Below are positions 45,111 to 54,636 of a stretch of 64,000 nt of DNA, one piece after another (the stretch's first letter is position 1; each line of letters starts with the position of its first letter). The notes beneath the pieces are model-generated. The model did not search any database. It had not been told where the DNA came from and saw only the letters and a program-made list of their open reading frames with translations. Location: contig NZ_CP073115.1 of assembly GCF_024205705.1 (NCBI RefSeq), forward strand, positions 62,001 through 126,000, written 5' to 3'. The translations under genes were made by a program, and so were the position numbers. The stretch comes from Neisseria subflava. Its GTDB lineage: Bacteria > Pseudomonadota > Gammaproteobacteria > Burkholderiales > Neisseriaceae.

Positions 45111-46733
45111 ATGACATTACCCCAATGGGTAAAGCCGATACTTGGTGATGAGGGTACATCAATCACCGATAACAATATTCATCGCTGGCAAGAGTGGCTG
45201 GAACCTGTTTCAGACGGCCACCCTTGTGGCGAGGATGTTGCATATGCCGATGATTTTGAGGCTATTAAAATTGAATTGGCCAAGCTTTCAGGTATTGATT
45301 GCCGATTGATTTTGGATGCTTCTGAACGCTTGTTAAAACGTCAATCTAAAGACTTGAGAGTAGCAACTTATTATATTTTTGCCGCTTTGCGAGATAGGGG
45401 GTTGGCAGGTTTTTCAGATGGTTTGGAAATTTTATGTGGATTGCTGCAAAAATTTGATCAATCACTATGGCCGAAAAAGCCGGTACAAAAACGCAATGCA
45501 TTAAATTGGCTGTCTGGGGAAAGAGTGTTGGATACGCTCAAAGGGACTGAATTATCTAATTCGGTAGACCTCAAGCGGACATTATCGGCGTTAATGTCGT
45601 TGCAACATCATCTTGAGGGATGGGAAGAATCAGTACGCCCCAGCCTGTTTCCGTTATTGCAATATTTTGAAGAGTCATCTGTTCGTTTTTCATCACCTCA
45701 GACAGGTACAAGTCAAAGTCAGGAAGTCAGTACGCCTATTGATCAGGAAGTTGTACCACAGATTCGTCAAGAGGGTCAGAGGCCGTCTGAAAGTTTAGCT
45801 GTCACTCAAGTTAACTCTTCTAAAGCCTTACTCGATCAAGTTAGGATTAATGCTGCCTATTTAAGAGAGCAGGATGATGGATATTGGCCTGCATATAAGA
45901 TGATTCGTGCTGTACGTTGGGGTGGGCTAAATGGTACCCCTCCTCATCAAAATGGTCAGACTCGTTTGAAAGCTCCAAGGACAGATTTATTGGCAACTTT
46001 AAATCGTTTGGTTAATGAGCAGCAATGGCGGGATTTGCTTGATAGAGTAGAAGCGGCTTTTTTAGAAGGTGCTAATCAGTATTGGCTCGATTTGCAATAT
46101 TACGCGTGGCAAGGACAGCAGGCGTTGGGTGGTTTATATCTTTCTCAGGTTGACTCATCATTATTTGAGCTGAAATCTTTACTGACCAGATGTGATGGCT
46201 TGACCGGATTAAGTTTTGATAACGGATTTCCATTTGTCTCAGCCGATACGCTTACGTGGTTGGAGCAAAAGGTTATGCCATCCACGCGTAAGCAGACTAG
46301 TAGCCGAACAGTTCAAAAAGCAGTAATAGAATCATCATCTCAGGTAGAAAACCAAGAAAGTCAATGGCAACAGGCTTTGTTAAAAACACAAGAACAAGGC
46401 TTGGATGCTGCTTTTGCTTGGCTGGAAACATTACCAGAGTTGAAGTCAGGTGCAGGGCAGGTTAAAAAGTGGCTGATGATGGCCCGTTTGGCTGCAAACA
46501 ATCAAAAAGCAGATTGGGCATTGAAACTGTTGGAACAGGCTTCACGGCAGATGCAGGTTTTGACAGTAAAAGAGTGGGATAAACATTTTGCATTTGATGT
46601 ATATGCTTTGTGGTATCAACTGTTAAATGAAAATCTTGATAAGAAAGATACTGAAGCTACTGGGCAACTTGAATTTTTACGAACTGAATTAATGCAGGCT
46701 GATATTGTCCGTGCATTAGAATTAATCGATTAA
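45111..46733 (+). CDS. tssA: T6SS baseplate/tail cap protein TssA
   Basis: TssA guides sheath and baseplate assembly. The 540-residue protein has the ImpA N-terminal domain at about 25-150 (SDGHPCGEDVAYADDFEAIK, typical in family starts) and a C-terminal VasJ/TssA part (QQWRDLLDRVEAAFLEGANQYWLDLQYY). It starts two bases after tssM. Two uptake sequences lie inside the gene, showing that this segment has been resident in Neisseria for some time. Confidence 0.92.
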   Translation: MTLPQWVKPILGDEGTSITDNNIHRWQEWLEPVSDGHPCGEDVAYADDFEAIKIELAKLSGIDCRLILDASERLLKRQSKDLRVATYYIFAALRDRGLAGFSDGLEILCGLLQKFDQSLWPKKPVQKRNALNWLSGERVLDTLKGTELSNSVDLKRTLSALMSLQHHLEGWEESVRPSLFPLLQYFEESSVRFSSPQTGTSQSQEVSTPIDQEVVPQIRQEGQRPSESLAVTQVNSSKALLDQVRINAAYLREQDDGYWPAYKMIRAVRWGGLNGTPPHQNGQTRLKAPRTDLLATLNRLVNEQQWRDLLDRVEAAFLEGANQYWLDLQYYAWQGQQALGGLYLSQVDSSLFELKSLLTRCDGLTGLSFDNGFPFVSADTLTWLEQKVMPSTRKQTSSRTVQKAVIESSSQVENQESQWQQALLKTQEQGLDAAFAWLETLPELKSGAGQVKKWLMMARLAANNQKADWALKLLEQASRQMQVLTVKEWDKHFAFDVYALWYQLLNENLDKKDTEATGQLEFLRTELMQADIVRALELID

Positions 46734-46742
46734 ACATATATT

Positions 46743-48508
46743 ATGTCAGATCTCACATTACGTTATTATGAAGAAGAGATGCGGTATCTCAAGGAAGCAG
46801 GGTTAGAGTTTTCAAAAGCTCACCCTGATCGTGCCGCAATGCTGAATTTAGACAGAGTAGGTACACGCGATCCTTATGTGGAGCGATTGTTTGAAGGCTT
46901 TGCTTTCTTAACAGGAAGAATCAGACAAAAACTTGATGATGACTTTCCAGAATTGACTGAGGGTTTGGTCAATATGCTGTGGCCTCATTATCTGAGGATG
47001 ATTCCTTCTTTGACTGTTTTAGAGTTAATTCCAGATGATAAAAAGTTGCAGGGTGGGCAGCTTGTTAAAAAAGGACTATCCGTACAATCTGAGCCCATTA
47101 ATATTAATGACAGGTTGACGAGATGCCTGTACCGAACTACAGGTGATGTTAAACTCCAGCCCTGAGTATTTTGCATACGTTATTGGATTATGATGCAAAT
47201 GGTCAAAGTGTCATCAAATTGACTTTTGGTATTCACAGGCAGACACAGAAAGACAATTTGGATTTTTCTAAAATCAGAATTTATATTTCTGCTGATGAAC
47301 CAGTTGCTTTTGCATTACGTCATGCCTTGTTAAATCAGGCTGCTCAAATTAGTATCCATCATGCCGAACTACCATCTGGAGGTAATATACGGTTTAAGGC
47401 TGTCGGATTTGCCGAAGATGAGAGATTGTGGGAAAAAGTAAATAACAGTTTCAGTGGATATCAATTACTATTGGAATATTTTTGTTTTAAACAGAAGTTT
47501 TTCTTTATTGATTTGATTGGTATTGATGCCGAAGAATGGTCGGAACGCATTAATGAGTTTAGTATTAATGTAGTTCTATCCAAACAATATCCTTCAGAGC
47601 TTAGATTTCCTCCAGATTGCCTGAAATTAAACTGTGTTCCTGCCATTAACCTCTTTGACATGGAGGCTGAGCCTATTCGGGTGGATCACAAGGCATTTGA
47701 ATACCCTGTTAAGCCTTTGTTGCATGAAGGTATGGCAGTAGAGGTGTATTCAGTAAATGAAGTGAAAGCTGTAAATCATGAGACAGGCAAGCGCTACTCA
47801 TATATTCCTTTCTCGTCATTCCAACATCGTGGTGGGTTGATGAAATATGATGCTCCGGAACGGTATTACCATACGAAGGTAAAACGAGGAGTATCTGGAA
47901 AGCATGAAACATTTATTATGCTTGGAGGATTGTTGTGGGATAGAAAAGATATTCTGCCTACTGAAACACTTTCTCTAAAAGTAGTAGGGACCAATGGTGC
48001 TTTGCCACGTAAGAGTTTGAGGGAAACCCAGATTCAAGACACGGATATAGCCGAGCCCAATATTAAAATGGTAAGAAACCTTACGACTCCGACGTTGTCA
48101 TGTTATCCTCCAACAGAAGACAGATTTCAATGGCGTATCTTGTCCCATTTGTCACCAAATTATTTATCATTACTAAACGTTGATAGTTTAAAAGGTGCAT
48201 TGTCGATTTACGATTGGACCGAAGATGAATTGAATAAGCGCAGATTGAACGGGATTGTTGATGTTAAGCATGAAACGGTACAAAGAATTGAGCGTGGTGC
48301 AGTTCATCGTGGAGTTCATATTACGGTAACATTTGATTCAACTGCATTTAATGGGGAAGCAGAAATTTATTTGTTCGGAGAATTATTGAACGAATTTTTT
48401 GCAATGTATGCTGATTTGAACCTATTTACCCGGTTCAGCATAGTTTCTCTGCCATCCGGGAAAACATATACATGGAAAGACAGCAAAACAACTATCACAC
48501 GGTTTTAG
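46743..48508 (+). pseudogene. tssF: T6SS baseplate protein TssF, frameshifted
   Basis: TssF (VasA/ImpG) forms the baseplate wedge with TssG, TssE and TssK. The first 140 codons (MSDLTLRYYEEEMRYL, LVNMLWPHYLRMIPSL) end at TGA 47163. The remaining ~445 residues continue in another frame as SILHTLLDYDANGQ. The break is in a run of three C at 47160-47162. A fourth C gives VKLQPLSILHTLLDYD and a full protein of about 588 residues, the normal TssF size. Without TssF a T6SS baseplate cannot form, so either the system is dead, or this is a switch or an error. Confidence 0.9.
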
Positions 48509-49581
48509 AAACAGCGCATAAAAGTGCTAAAGAAAATAACGGCAGACAGACACTTCCTCTATGGGAGATTCCCAGAAATAAATCTCATCGCGAAGGTATA
48601 GCATCTGAAATTTTTCAAGAGAAATTGGGAGAGTTTATTGTACGCAATGCAGCAACAATGAATTTTTTCCAATTTTGTCGGGTTTTGGAAACGCTTGCCG
48701 ATGGTGCTGAAGAAAAAGCTGTAGAGTCAATGGTAAGATTCAGAAGGGTGAAGTCTCTATCTTTCCCTTCTGGGGAAATTGCATCGGTTGAATATGATGC
48801 GGAAGCCGAGTTACCAACTGTAAGGACAACATTTTTAGGTTTGTATGGCGTAGATGCTGTCTTGCCGGATTATTTTCTGAACGATATTGCAACGCATAAA
48901 GACGGTAGTGAAAGCTTAGCCGCATTTTTGGATATTTTTAACCATAGAATTACAACCCTGTTTTTTCAGGCATGGAAAAAATACCGCTATCCGTTTTTGT
49001 TTCAAAATGAAGGGCAGGATGATTTATCTCGCTCTCTTCTGCACCTTATTGGGCAGGGGATGGTAAACGGCAAATTTATACATCCTTTGCTAGATAGCAG
49101 AATCTTGGGATTGTTCAGTGTTTTTTATCAGCGCACCCGAACAAAAGAAGGTATTATCAGTATAGTTAGATATTTGTTACCTTTTGCAGATGTAACAGTA
49201 AAAGAATTTCAGCCTCAGTGGGTAATATTGGAAAAAAATCGTGAGTTGGGGAAAGCCGGTTTGAGATTGGATGGAGGAAGTGCATCTTTAGGCAGTAGAA
49301 TAAAAGATCATAGTCATCTGATACGTATTGAGATTACACCAGATACATTTGAGAATGCACAACTTCTATTACCAAAACAAACATTACACCAAAAATTACT
49401 TGAATTATTGAAGCTTTATTTGGGTTGCCGTTTTGATGCAAGCATTTACCTAAACATCAAGAAGCAATGGATACCTCAAAGCCGTTTAGCAAAAAAACAA
49501 ATGTTGGGGATTAATACCGGTTTAGGTACGATGCATCAAGACAAGCAAATAAAGATAGCGAACTATACATATTCAAACTAA
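48472..49581 (+). CDS. tssG: T6SS baseplate protein TssG
   Basis: TssG (VasB/ImpH) pairs with TssF in the wedge. The 369 residues contain the family start region NAATMNFFQFCRVLETL, the FLGLYGVDAVLPDYF motif and the later SRIKDHSHLIRIEI segment. It starts inside the end of tssF (37-base overlap, ATG 48472), which implies coupling to tssF translation and makes polarity of the tssF frameshift possible. The frame is intact. Confidence 0.93.
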   Translation: MERQQNNYHTVLETAHKSAKENNGRQTLPLWEIPRNKSHREGIASEIFQEKLGEFIVRNAATMNFFQFCRVLETLADGAEEKAVESMVRFRRVKSLSFPSGEIASVEYDAEAELPTVRTTFLGLYGVDAVLPDYFLNDIATHKDGSESLAAFLDIFNHRITTLFFQAWKKYRYPFLFQNEGQDDLSRSLLHLIGQGMVNGKFIHPLLDSRILGLFSVFYQRTRTKEGIISIVRYLLPFADVTVKEFQPQWVILEKNRELGKAGLRLDGGSASLGSRIKDHSHLIRIEITPDTFENAQLLLPKQTLHQKLLELLKLYLGCRFDASIYLNIKKQWIPQSRLAKKQMLGINTGLGTMHQDKQIKIANYTYSN

Positions 49582-49600
49582 TTTAAGAAAACGGAAAATC

Positions 49601-50140
49601 ATGAATAAGAAAACTAGAATTCAGTCAGTCTGTGCATTAGCTTTGTTGTGCGCGGTATTATCAGGTTGCGGGGTTTTGCAAGGCGTGAAAGATGGTACGA
49701 CCAATGTAACTAAAAGTATCTTTTATACTAAGTTAAAGATATTAAAGATTGACTTGGTTGCTCGTAATGGTTTGAATCAAAATGAACGGGGTCAATCGTT
49801 ATCAACAGTTGTTCGCATTTATCAGCTTAGAGATAAGCAGAATTATGAAGTTGCATCTTATCGTGACTTGCTTAATCAAGATAAAACCATTTTGGGCAAT
49901 GATTTGGTAGAAGGGTATAAGCAATATACCATTCGACCTGGTGAAACTATCAGCTTGGATGAAACCTTGGATAAAGAGACCAAGTATGTTGGTATCGTGG
50001 CTTTTTATAATCGGGTAGGAGAGGATCAACCGTGGAAAATGCTTCTATCCAAAAAACAGCTGAAAAATAAAAAGCCTTTAGTTGTTGAGTTGGTAGATAA
50101 TAAAGTTGTCATTCAAGAGACCGAAAAGAAAGTCAAATAA
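49601..50140 (+). CDS. tssJ: T6SS outer-membrane lipoprotein TssJ
   Basis: TssJ anchors the TssL-TssM complex to the outer membrane. The signal peptide ends in the lipobox VLSGC with Cys23 as the lipidated residue. The transthyretin-like domain is recognisable from STVVRIYQLRDKQNYEVASY and ETKYVGIVAFYNR. The 179 residues are normal. Its stop overlaps the tssE start by one base (TAATG). Confidence 0.92.
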   Translation: MNKKTRIQSVCALALLCAVLSGCGVLQGVKDGTTNVTKSIFYTKLKILKIDLVARNGLNQNERGQSLSTVVRIYQLRDKQNYEVASYRDLLNQDKTILGNDLVEGYKQYTIRPGETISLDETLDKETKYVGIVAFYNRVGEDQPWKMLLSKKQLKNKKPLVVELVDNKVVIQETEKKVK

Positions 50141-50553
50141 TGGATGCAGCCCTCTATGAGAAATTAACGGGGTTTTATTCTGATGGCTTGCCACTAGATG
50201 GGCTTCCAGATGGTTTCCAGTTAGTTAGGAGTGTTTTAGATAATATCCAACGCATTCTCAATAGTCGGAGTGGTTCCTTGAAGCATTTGCCTGATTATGG
50301 AATCCCTGACCTTAGTATGGTTTATAAGAATTTACCGTCTAGTGCACATGATTTACGATATTTCATGCGGAAGACCTTATTAAAATATGAACCCAGATTG
50401 AGAAATTTAGACATTCGACTGACTGAGTCTAAAGACAATATTATGGTTTTATGCTATCAGCTTGAATGTGAAATTGAAAATGCTGGTGCTGTAGTCATAG
50501 ACACTTATTTTATGCCTGAAGGAACGGTTTCTGTTAAACGCAGCCGAGCGTAA
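50140..50553 (+). CDS. tssE: T6SS baseplate protein TssE (gp25-like)
   Basis: TssE resembles phage T4 gp25, a baseplate wedge protein that nucleates the sheath. The 137 residues contain GSLKHLPDYGIPDLS and the EPRLRNLDIRL segment typical of the GPW/gp25 family. It is coupled to tssJ. It is the last recognisable structural T6SS gene in the window. Confidence 0.93.
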   Translation: MDAALYEKLTGFYSDGLPLDGLPDGFQLVRSVLDNIQRILNSRSGSLKHLPDYGIPDLSMVYKNLPSSAHDLRYFMRKTLLKYEPRLRNLDIRLTESKDNIMVLCYQLECEIENAGAVVIDTYFMPEGTVSVKRSRA

Positions 50554-50598
50554 CTTTTTAGGTATCAACAGATTACTTTAAAATTAAGAACTAAATAT

Positions 50599-52080
50599 AT
50601 GGTTAAACACTTTTTTCTTACTTGCAGTGTATTGCTTTCAGCAGCTGCCCAGACAGCCTTAGCTAAAGAGTATGATTTAGAAGGTACATTAGTTACTCAA
50701 AATAATTATGTACGAATTGAGAGTTGTAATCTGAAAAATACTTATGCTTTATTACCCGGTAGTGGAAATGGCTATGAAGCGACAGCAGAGATTGTCAGTG
50801 CCAGAAAAAATATGCCTGAAAGCATGCCAATCTATGTTGCTTTAAAAGGAAAATTAGAAAGCCCCAATTTTTTAGTTTCTGGAATTGAACTCATCAAAAT
50901 AGGGGAAAACTGCCATACAGCCAAAACTAAATCCTCATCTCCTGAAAAAGCTGTTCAGAAATATCCAAGCGAAAACCAGCAGCCAGATTTAGAAGACAAA
51001 AATTCTAAGGCTGAGCCACACAATCCTGCATTGAAGCCGGTGGAAGCAGAACCAGCGGTGACAGAACCAGAAAATCTGAAACAAACAGCAGAAGAACCAG
51101 GAACAACGATATCAGTTGAGCCGGCTCATCATTCAAAAATTACACAAGCTGAAGACGGTAAAAAGTCTAAAGATGATCAATATTCTTCTGATAATCTTCT
51201 TGATAAGCAGGTTAAAACAGAAGATGCTAAACAGGCAGATATTGAAAAATTGGATAGAGGAAATGCTACTCCAGTTGATCCTGCAACGTTAAATATATCT
51301 AAGCCAAATGTTCAATCTGTAGAGACTCCTGAAAAGGTAGAGCAACCTGCAGTAGATGAATCTAAGGCTGTGGAAGAATCAGTAGTTGAAGAAACTAAGT
51401 CCGTAGAGCAGTCATCTATGGTAGAAACACCTGAGGCAGTAGAACAACCACCAATAGCAAGTGAATCTAAAGCTGCAGAACAGCCAGTGATTGTAGAAAC
51501 TAAGACTGTAGAACAGCCGTCTGAAGCAGATATGCCTGCAGTAGTGGTGCAACCTATAGTGGATGAGTTTAAAGTTGAGCAGCCAGTGGATGCAGCAACG
51601 GCTAAGACTGTAGAACAGTCATCGGCAGTAGAAGCATCCGAGGTAGTACAACCACCGGTAGTAGAAGAGCCTAAAGTTGTAGAACAACCGGAGGAAGTCA
51701 AAGCATTTAAACCGACTGGAGCTTCTGAAACGGTACACAATCCTATAATAGAAGAGACTTCTATAGAGGCTGATCATAGGGTAGAAGAGAAACCGTCTGT
51801 ACCAGAGGTTGTTACTCCAGCATCGTCCTCTGTGGAAGATCGTGTAACGGTATTTGAAACTCAGCCTAAAACTGATAATCAAGAATCTACACAATTAGAG
51901 GGTATTCCGTCTGTAGGGACGCAAGCCGACCAGGTAACAGAAGAAACTCATTCTACACACGATACTTTATCGGGAACCGAAGCATCAACACCAATAACTG
52001 ATTCATTATCGAATGAAGTTTCTGCACAGCCAGTTTATGTGAATCACATTATTGTGCATGAAGATGATGTGGCTGAGTAA
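50599..52080 (+). CDS. Exported protein with long Val/Glu/Pro-rich repeat tail, T6SS-linked
   Basis: I recognise no family. A Sec signal peptide (about 1-22, cleavage after TALA) precedes a compact domain at 23-108 with two cysteines (43 and 105) that could form a disulfide. It ends with MPIYVALKGKLESPN, loosely like small beta-barrel lipoprotein domains. Residues 110-493 are low complexity, with many imperfect units such as VEQPAVDE, VEQPPIAS and VEQPSEAD, and are likely disordered. It begins 45 bases after tssE on the same strand and precedes a strong terminator, so it is probably in the T6SS operon. An accessory or cell-envelope role is inference. Confidence 0.7.
   Translation: MVKHFFLTCSVLLSAAAQTALAKEYDLEGTLVTQNNYVRIESCNLKNTYALLPGSGNGYEATAEIVSARKNMPESMPIYVALKGKLESPNFLVSGIELIKIGENCHTAKTKSSSPEKAVQKYPSENQQPDLEDKNSKAEPHNPALKPVEAEPAVTEPENLKQTAEEPGTTISVEPAHHSKITQAEDGKKSKDDQYSSDNLLDKQVKTEDAKQADIEKLDRGNATPVDPATLNISKPNVQSVETPEKVEQPAVDESKAVEESVVEETKSVEQSSMVETPEAVEQPPIASESKAAEQPVIVETKTVEQPSEADMPAVVVQPIVDEFKVEQPVDAATAKTVEQSSAVEASEVVQPPVVEEPKVVEQPEEVKAFKPTGASETVHNPIIEETSIEADHRVEEKPSVPEVVTPASSSVEDRVTVFETQPKTDNQESTQLEGIPSVGTQADQVTEETHSTHDTLSGTEASTPITDSLSNEVSAQPVYVNHIIVHEDDVAE
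51300..51720 (+). repeat. Coding repeat array (VEQP/VEES-type units)
   Basis: Within the exported protein, imperfect units of about 10-20 residues built on VEQ, PxVxE and SKAVE recur more than ten times. They are degenerate at DNA level rather than exact tandem copies, so they should be moderately stable but could still vary in number between strains. Confidence 0.65.
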
Positions 52081-52212
52081 AAGGTAACCAATATAGTCGA
52101 GTTAGTCTTCAGTTATGAGAAAAGGCCGTCTGAAGAATCTTAGTTTTAAGTTAAATGGATTTTGATTCTTCAGGCAATTGTAAAAGATCTTAAGAAATTC
52201 GTTCTCGTGAAT

Positions 52213-52249
52213 AAAAAAGCTTACTTATATCATTAAGTAAGCTTTTTTT
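52213..52249 (+). terminator. T6SS operon terminator
   Basis: AAAAGCTTACTTA and TAAGTAAGCTTTTTTT form a 13-base stem with a T run. It lies between the repeat protein and the convergent mlaA. Confidence 0.8.
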
Positions 52250-52303
52250 GTATTTAATGGGCAGTAAGCATATGAATTATTCGTAGCTCTTATACCCAGA
52301 AAA

Positions 52304-53131
52304 TCAGAGATTTTCTGATAGTGTTTGATACAGGGTTTGGGGATTGGCTGTATCGGGGATTTCTGCCGGAGCGGTTTGGGGTGCTGCTACCGGTTCGGAA
52401 GTGGTGTTACTGTCCACCAAGTCATCGATGTCGATGTTGTCGTCTTCGCTTTGAGGAAGCGTGCCGCCGGTTTGTTGGGAGCGGACTTTCATGTAAAGGT
52501 CGCGTGTGTAGCTGTATTTGTCGATGGCTGCGCCTTCGAGGCTGTCGGTCAGGTCGAGCAGTTCTTCACGGGTGTTGATGGCTTGCTGGCCGGTTGTGCC
52601 CCAGCGTCCTGCTCTGGTGTGGAAGACGGCGTTTTTAACCGGATAGACGGTGGTAACGGCGTTGCCGACGGTATCGCGTACGGTAGACGGGCCGAGTAGG
52701 GGGACAACGAAGTAGTTGCTGTTTTTCCAGCCCCATGAGGCGAAGGTGTCGCCGAGGGTGTTTTTATTGCTGGGTACGCCGCCTGCACCGGCTACGTCGA
52801 TTAAACCGCCAAGGCCGAAGGTGGTGTTGATGCCGACGCGGACGAGGTCTTCGCTGGCGCGTTTGACGTCAAGGCGCAGCACGTTGCTGCCGAAGCTGAC
52901 AACATCGCGCAGGTTGTTGAAGAAGTTGCTCACGCCGGTACGCACCGGTTTGGGCGTTACTTTGCGATAGCCGCGTGCTACAGGGGAAAGGACGTATTTG
53001 TCTGCTTTGTCGTTGAACTTGGAAACGGTGCGATTGTAGCCTTCGTAAGGGTCGGCCGGATTGCGTTCGGCAAGTGCGGGAGCGGAGGCAAGGCTGATGA
53101 TGAGGCAGAGGGAAGCGGTGGTTTTTTTCAT
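52304..53131 (-). CDS. mlaA: MlaA outer-membrane lipid asymmetry protein
   Basis: MlaA (VacJ) removes misplaced phospholipids from the outer leaflet of the outer membrane. The ATG at 53131 gives 275 residues with a signal peptide (MKKTTASLCLIISLASAPALA). There is no lipobox Cys at the cleavage site, unlike the E. coli lipoprotein. The core DPYEGYNRTVSKFNDKAD, FFNNLRDVVSFGSNVL and TFGLGGLIDVA is conserved. The C-terminus has an acidic/Pro/Thr tail. It overlaps mlaB by ATGA and is the last gene of mlaFEDCBA, a linked arrangement that E. coli lacks. Confidence 0.95.
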   Translation of the reverse strand: MKKTTASLCLIISLASAPALAERNPADPYEGYNRTVSKFNDKADKYVLSPVARGYRKVTPKPVRTGVSNFFNNLRDVVSFGSNVLRLDVKRASEDLVRVGINTTFGLGGLIDVAGAGGVPSNKNTLGDTFASWGWKNSNYFVVPLLGPSTVRDTVGNAVTTVYPVKNAVFHTRAGRWGTTGQQAINTREELLDLTDSLEGAAIDKYSYTRDLYMKVRSQQTGGTLPQSEDDNIDIDDLVDSNTTSEPVAAPQTAPAEIPDTANPQTLYQTLSENL

Positions 53132-53406
53132 GATTGCAACCAGTCTTTGATTTCGTAAAGTTCGGCCAGTGCGCGGACGGAATCGGGAATGTTTTGAATG
53201 GTCGGTTTTTTGTCTGTCCGGCGCAGAGCGTTGAGCAGCAGGGAAACGCAGGCGGAATCTGCTTTGCCTACTTGGCTGAAGTCTATGCTGTCTGTTTCTT
53301 TCAGACGGCATTGTTGTTCGTAGCGCGCAAAGGCGGAGGCAGTCAGGGTTTTGACGGTAACGTCGCCGCTGATGTAGAGCGTGCCGTTGCGGATTTCTGT
53401 TTGCAT
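53128..53406 (-). CDS. mlaB: MlaB STAS-domain protein
   Basis: MlaB is the cytoplasmic STAS subunit that regulates the MlaFE ABC transporter. From ATG 53406 it is 92 residues with the STAS core DSIDFSQVGKADSACVSLLLNALRR, where DSA is the usual phospho-acceptor-like position. It overlaps mlaA by four bases. The gap to mlaC contains one meningococcal-type uptake sequence (ATGCCGTCTGAA), unlike most in this window. Confidence 0.9.
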   Translation of the reverse strand: MQTEIRNGTLYISGDVTVKTLTASAFARYEQQCRLKETDSIDFSQVGKADSACVSLLLNALRRTDKKPTIQNIPDSVRALAELYEIKDWLQS

Positions 53407-53469
53407 GGTGTCTTTATGATGTAAGGCACCATGCCGTCTGAACATCAGGCGGCATGGTGCGGGGGTGGA

Positions 53470-54060
53470 TTATTTACCGCCGTTTTTGGCTTTCAAGTCG
53501 GCAATCAGACCATCAATACCTTTGGCTTTGATGGTTTCGCCGAATTGGTTGCGGTATACGGTAACCAAGCTTGCGCCTTCGACTGCGACATTGTATGCGC
53601 GGTATCTGCTGCCACTTTGGTAGGTGGTGAAGTCCATGTTGACCGGTTTTTGGCCGGAAACGTTGATTTCGGCGCGGACAACGATTTCTTTACCGCCTTT
53701 GTTTACGACCGGGTTGTCTTTGATGTTGACCTTGGCGTTTTTGAATTTCAGCATGGTGCCGGAGTAGGTGCGGATCAGCAGGGTTTGGAACTCTTTGGTC
53801 AACGCTTGTTTTTGTGCGTCAGTCGCAGTGCGCCATGGGTTGCCGACGGCCAAAGCGGTCATGCGTTGGAAGTCGAAGTAAGGGATGGCGTAAGCTTCGG
53901 CTTTTTGGCGTGCAGTGTTGGCGTCGCCGCTGTTGAGGATTTTCAGCACTTGAACGGAGTTTTCACGGACTTGGTTGACTGCGTCGGCAGGAGAGGCAAA
54001 GGCCATGCTGATGCTCAATACGCCGATGCTCAATGCGCTGATGAAGGAAGTTTTTTTCAT
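53470..54060 (-). CDS. mlaC: MlaC periplasmic phospholipid carrier
   Basis: MlaC ferries phospholipid between MlaA and the MlaFEDB complex. It is 196 residues with a signal peptide (about 1-22) and the family regions YAIPYFDFQRMTALAVGNPWRTAT, SGTMLKFKNAKVNI and VAVEGASLVTVYRNQFGETI. The gene is intact and sits 32 bases after mlaD. Confidence 0.95.
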   Translation of the reverse strand: MKKTSFISALSIGVLSISMAFASPADAVNQVRENSVQVLKILNSGDANTARQKAEAYAIPYFDFQRMTALAVGNPWRTATDAQKQALTKEFQTLLIRTYSGTMLKFKNAKVNIKDNPVVNKGGKEIVVRAEINVSGQKPVNMDFTTYQSGSRYRAYNVAVEGASLVTVYRNQFGETIKAKGIDGLIADLKAKNGGK

Positions 54061-54092
54061 GGGAGTGTCCTGAATATTGGGTTGATATGTGT

Positions 54093-54587
54093 TTATTGTT
54101 CGTTTTGACCGGCAGATTCACTGTCTGCGTTTTTTTCGGCAAAGCTGGTCATGAATTTGCCGATAAGGTTTTCCAAAACCATGGCGGAGCTGGTAACAGT
54201 AATGGTGTCGCCTGCCGCCAAAGAATCAGTATCGCCGCCTTGTTGCAGGCCGATGTATTGTTCGCCCAACAAGCCTGAAGTCAGGATTTGTGCGGAAACG
54301 TCGCTGCTGAACTGATATTGGCTGTCCAGATTGAGGGCGACTTTTGCCTGATAGGATTTAGGGTCGAGCTGAATGGAGGCAACACGTCCCACCAGTACGC
54401 CTGCGGATTTGACCGGAGCGTTGGTTTTTAAGCCGCCGATGTCGCTGAAATCGGCATAGACGGTGTAGGTTTGAGAGGATTTGCCGAACGATTGTCCGCC
54501 GGCGGCGCGGAAGGCGAGAAAGCCGATAGCGGCTGCGCCCAGTAAGACAAACAGTCCTACCCAAAATTCCAAAGCATTTTTTTTCAT
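54093..54587 (-). CDS. mlaD: MlaD MCE-domain protein
   Basis: MlaD forms a hexameric MCE ring anchored in the inner membrane. The 164 residues have an N-terminal helix (about 9-28) and an MCE domain at about 38-118 (YADFSDIGGLKTNAPVKSAGVLVGRV, LLGEQYIGLQQGG). It lies between mlaE and mlaC in the operon. Confidence 0.96.
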   Translation of the reverse strand: MKKNALEFWVGLFVLLGAAAIGFLAFRAAGGQSFGKSSQTYTVYADFSDIGGLKTNAPVKSAGVLVGRVASIQLDPKSYQAKVALNLDSQYQFSSDVSAQILTSGLLGEQYIGLQQGGDTDSLAAGDTITVTSSAMVLENLIGKFMTSFAEKNADSESAGQNEQ

Positions 54588-54636
54588 GTGCTATTGTCCT
54601 TGTTTCATTCTTTTTAAGTGCCGTTTCAGACGGCCT

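Noticed and set aside
51300..51720. Possible CRISPR array from regular repeats
   Set aside because: The repeats are imperfect coding units (VEQP-like) in one continuous reading frame, without constant repeats or unique spacers.
51312..51740. Minus-strand Ser/Thr/Cys-rich frame
   Set aside because: Shadow of the VEQP repeat region, where the antisense of repetitive codons stays open by chance.
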